DNA of 64,000 nucleotides from Mytilus galloprovincialis (Eukaryota; Mollusca; Bivalvia; Mytilida; Mytilidae). Position 1 is the first letter of the stretch; each line of letters starts with the position of its first letter. The notes beneath the pieces were generated by a model. The model was not told the origin of the DNA, did not search any database, and worked only from the letters and a program-made list of their open reading frames with translations. The stretch spans positions 33,666,958 to 33,730,957 of the forward strand of contig NC_134842.1 in NCBI RefSeq assembly GCF_965363235.1. The letters run 5' to 3'. Position numbers and translations under genes: made by a program. Shown one piece after another: positions 61,132-64,000 of the stretch.

Positions 61132-61248
61132 TTTCTAAAGAAAGTAATAGAACCAAAGCTAAAATTGTCTTTTCTCGGACTGTTTGTTTGTTCTGGTTTT
61201 TTTTTATTGGTCGCAAACTTTTTGTACTACTGTCGTCCCATTGTTTGA
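61132..61248 (+). CDS. Candidate terminal exon with a membrane segment
   Basis: After the acceptor AAATTTTCAG, a phase-0 frame of 38 residues runs FLKKVIEPKLKLSFLG, then a hydrophobic stretch (LFVCSGFFLLVANFLYYC), then TGA. It could follow the exon ending at 56538 (intron of about 4.6 kb) or an exon that I did not recognise. It has no known family. Confidence 0.3.
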   Translation, partial: FLKKVIEPKLKLSFLGLFVCSGFFLLVANFLYYCRPIV

Positions 61249-62139
61249 CTGGAGCGTACCTTGTGGAAATCGATGTCCCCGCGTAACATACTAGAAATTG
61301 GAATAGTTATAAACAATTGCACAACTCTTTCTATGGATACACTCTGCTGACAGAAATATCTGTCACAATAATAGCTATTGAATACAATTGAAAATAGATT
61401 TAAAAACATAAGTGTCTCATTTTATTATGAATCAGCTGAAATTACAAAATATGTGTTTGCAACCATATATATTCACATATACTGTTAGATCGGTCTTATA
61501 TACATCATAAACTATCAGATTATAATTTACAACATCACTAAATGAAAAACCCAATTCTATTTTAAATTGTCAAAGTTATTTTATTTTTGTAACTTAGATA
61601 AACGATACGGCAAGTACTTTGGACAAACGTTTTGTCAGTTTCTCTATCTTACATTTAAAAAAAAATTACATATCGAATTCCAAACTGTGATGATACTATT
61701 ATATTACATATAAAACAAAAACCTCTCGAGAAACCTCTACGTGGTTCTCCCTCAGGGTTCTCCCAGCAGAGAACAACATGTTTCAACCCGTTATTTCTTG
61801 ATACACAAATGATATTTATTATATACATAGGATACTTTTTTTATAAGTTTAATCAAATGAGACCGTTGACTTGTCACGGGTTGTTTTACTAAGAGATTAC
61901 ATAACAAACTATAAAACTAAACGTAGATAATATTCAATTGGATTTTTGAATAAGGAATTAAATGTTTATGAGGTCTCAAACAATAGAAAATTGTAAATAC
62001 CCATTTATTAATAAGTTTACAATGAATGTTTTTGTTTGTGCACATTTCCGTCAATGGGTTAAGGACCTTGAACAAACTGTGTGTACCTACATGTATGTTA
62101 CGCTTAATATCTAATAGGATTTTGCATAAATATTTTTTT
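61249..62139. other. Spacer without recognisable genes
   Basis: AT-rich. CCTCTCGAGAAACCTCTACG and AGGGTTCTCCCAGCAGAGAA (61724-61777) form a short GC-richer island with no clear role. I see no coding signal. Confidence 0.45.
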
Positions 62140-62142
62140 TTA

Positions 62143-63458
62143 GGCCACACCAAATTAATTAATAGTTCTTTGAGATTTTACCCCAAAAAAATGGGGCGAG
62201 CGAGCGAAATTTAAATTTATATTTTTAAATTCTTCGCCTCAAATTTTGAAGAAATATGGAGCGAGCGATATTTTTTTTCTCTCAATTTTTATATCTTTTA
62301 CCTAAAAGAAGCAACTGAATTTTCAACTCACTTAATTGAAAGGGGACATAATTTGATATAATTAAATTATCTCCCTTTTTATATGTATTTCAACTTTCTG
62401 CATTCTTTTTCATTTTGTTTTGTTGTTTGTATAATTAACACTGCACAAATATACACTTTTGAACATATTTTTTTATGCATGAACTTTATATGGATATCTG
62501 CTTTTAATATGCACTGCTTTCATCTGTAGTATATGCACCGTCTGGTCCTTAGACACCCTCTGTAGTATGCTAGCTAGCTTCTTGTAACATAACTGCATGG
62601 TGTGTGTTTTGTGTTTATGCATATGGATCACTAACCAGTCAATCCAAGCACAGTGGAAACTGGGGGTTCTAGCTAGTGCTACTTTACAATTAAATATCAG
62701 ATCAATGTCTGAGGCCCAATCAATGATATCAGAGTAAAGTCTTTGTGGCCCAGTGAGCTGTTTCCCAGACAAGGGGACAGGTTTATCAGGCATGTGTACA
62801 TGTAACTCATTTTGTGAGCTCATGAGTACCGAAAATGCATTAATTCCACTTGGTTTTGAATTTGATGCATCTTTAGTAGCAGTAGATCCATCATCAATTG
62901 TGAACTGCACATATTTAAAGTTTAGGTCATTACATATTGACCATACCATATTTTCGTCAGATATTTCGATACTAGAATCATCGAAACTGTTCGACTTACT
63001 TATTTGTATGGTTTTAATATTAATAATCTCACTTTGTGCATCGCTACATCGTTCAATGGCTTCTTGATATAGTTCCCTGAATGTCCGACATTTTGTTTGT
63101 GTTGCCGTATTTTTTAATATGTATGCCTTGTTGTTATTTTTGTCTGAATGTTTCACCACAGAAACAATCAGCACGTTTTCCATCTTTGCAACTTTTTTGA
63201 TCAGAATCAAAAATATGCTTGACAAATGACAAACACTGCATATTTTCAAACGCTTAATTGATAAAGATTTTTTTTTAATACCGGAATCGAGTTCGTCGAA
63301 AATGCGGATTTATTTTCGACGTGCGGGAATTTTATTTTTATTTTTATTTTTTGGTTTTGGCAGGTGAGGTGCGGGAAATTTATTTTTATTTTTTTATTTT
63401 AATTTCGGCAATTTAGGTGCGGGTTTTCCAAAGAACTACTAATTAATTTGGTGTGGCC
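62143..63458. mobile_element. 1316 bp DNA transposon, PIF/Harbinger-like ends, carrying an ORF
   Basis: The left end GGCCACACCAAATTAATTAA and the complement of the right end GGCCACACCAAATTAATTAG continue to about 30 bp of inverted repeat with one mismatch. TTA stands outside both ends (62140-62142 and 63459-63461), the 3 bp duplication expected for PIF/Harbinger elements. Sub-terminal DNA is rich in GCGAGCGA (left) and GTGCGGG (right) words. It carries one intact minus-strand ORF that does not look like a transposase. Confidence 0.8.
62473..63183 (-). CDS. Intact unknown ORF inside the 1316 bp transposon, 236 residues
   Basis: The start chosen is ATG 63183 (AAGATGG context; MENVLIVSVVKHSDKNN). 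An upstream in-frame ATG at 63249 would give 258 residues with a Cys/hydrophobic lead and a weaker context. It ends at TGA 62473. The first half is polar and Ser-rich (SKSNSFDDSSIEISDENMVW). Around residues 110-160 it reads SGINAFSVLMSSQNELHVHM and LTGPQRLYSDIIDWASDID. The tail is basic. I see no DDE triad, Myb-like helix set or zinc finger. It may be a captured host fragment or an accessory transposon protein. Remaining open in an otherwise decayed region suggests recent insertion or use. Confidence 0.6.
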   Translation of the reverse strand: MENVLIVSVVKHSDKNNNKAYILKNTATQTKCRTFRELYQEAIERCSDAQSEIINIKTIQISKSNSFDDSSIEISDENMVWSICNDLNFKYVQFTIDDGSTATKDASNSKPSGINAFSVLMSSQNELHVHMPDKPVPLSGKQLTGPQRLYSDIIDWASDIDLIFNCKVALARTPSFHCAWIDWLVIHMHKHKTHTMQLCYKKLASILQRVSKDQTVHILQMKAVHIKSRYPYKVHA

Positions 63459-63590
63459 TTATATAGAAATAAAAAAAAATAAAAAAAAATTGAATACGGA
63501 CACATTTGAAGTTTTAGAAGTTCATAAATTCTGAGAATTAACAAAAAAGTTACGTTTAACAGTCTAACGGTCTATACAAATATTGGACAG

Positions 63591-63789
63591 TAACCCGAAG
63601 ACAAATGTATCAAACAGTTATCTAGAGGGCAACATACAGGCTTCCTCAAAAGACATGACTCATTGTGTCTATACGATATTTGAAACTAAATCATCTCTCG
63701 AGTCTGTCGAAACTGTAACTAAATTAAACACAATAACGGGAAACATTTTGATACACGAGAACTGTTTTACTAGTGACTTTAAAAAGTAA
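63591..63789 (+). CDS. Candidate terminal exon, unknown family
   Basis: After GGACAG at 63585-63590 a frame of 65 residues runs to TAA 63789, including SNSYLEGNIQASSKDMTH and NTITGNILIHENCFTSDFKK. Its composition is more protein-like than its neighbours, but the pyrimidine tract before the acceptor is poor and no partner exon is identified in the window. Confidence 0.25.
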
Positions 63790-64000
63790 TATGAAAATGT
63801 GGCAGGTGTTTAAACTAGTTTTTTGAAATCTCAATTTTCCACCTTTTCAAATCAATAAGGTTGCTCGAGATTTAAATTGTGGATTTATGTTTAACGATGA
63901 TTCATGGTTGAAATTATTTGTTTGTAAAATGTGAATAGTCTCACTTTATAATAAGATATGACTCATTGTAAAGACTAATAATGTGAACGTGCAAAGTGCA
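63790..64000. other. Right end of window, nothing recognised
   Basis: AT-rich DNA, no features. Confidence 0.5.

Noticed and set aside
62753..63067. Plus-strand ORF of 104 residues
   Set aside because: It is a shadow of the 236-residue minus-strand ORF in the transposon.

Overview
The window reads as AT-rich nuclear DNA from a bivalve, most likely a marine mussel close to Mytilus. It has no operons, almost no long open reading frames, GT-AG introns, and several dispersed repeat families whose wording I recognise from mussel genomes. The species is inferred from those repeats, not proven.

Layout. Bases 1-19978 are a recent segmental array. A 1062 bp leader (1-1062; 14091-15152) is followed by a unit of about 4.8 kb present twice in tandem (1063-5859, 5860-10652) and once more at 15153-19943. 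The leader copies lie exactly 14090 bp apart. A non-duplicated spacer (10688-14090) holds a decayed SGNH-hydrolase fragment and small repeats. Bases 21754-23222 hold a clear two-exon gene for a membrane-anchored methyltransferase-like protein of 289 residues. Bases 23640-33000 are mainly repeats, including a 626 bp inverted-repeat transposon and a decayed retroelement.

The main result is on the minus strand between 42031 and 33138. Eleven very short exons splice into one open frame of 175 residues. It has a signal peptide, a TATA box 70 bp upstream of the start codon, and exon lengths that mostly are multiples of three. This resembles the microexon secreted-protein genes known from schistosomes and has no single long ORF to betray it.

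From 42 to 64 kb the window holds dispersed repeats, a 1.14 kb inverted-repeat element, a broken KIAA1958/Crypton-like gene (51091-52310, minus), a LINE ORF1 fragment (52668-53094, minus), a duplicated block (56.7 and 58.5 kb) and a 1316 bp transposon (62143-63458) that carries an intact unknown ORF.

Scattered through the right two thirds are near-perfect hairpins with arms of about 30-75 nt. Their sequences differ, but several share a GC-rich centre resembling AGCGATAGCGA and lie next to CRE-like (TGACGTCA) and CCAAT motifs. I treat these and the microexon gene as the most interesting content.
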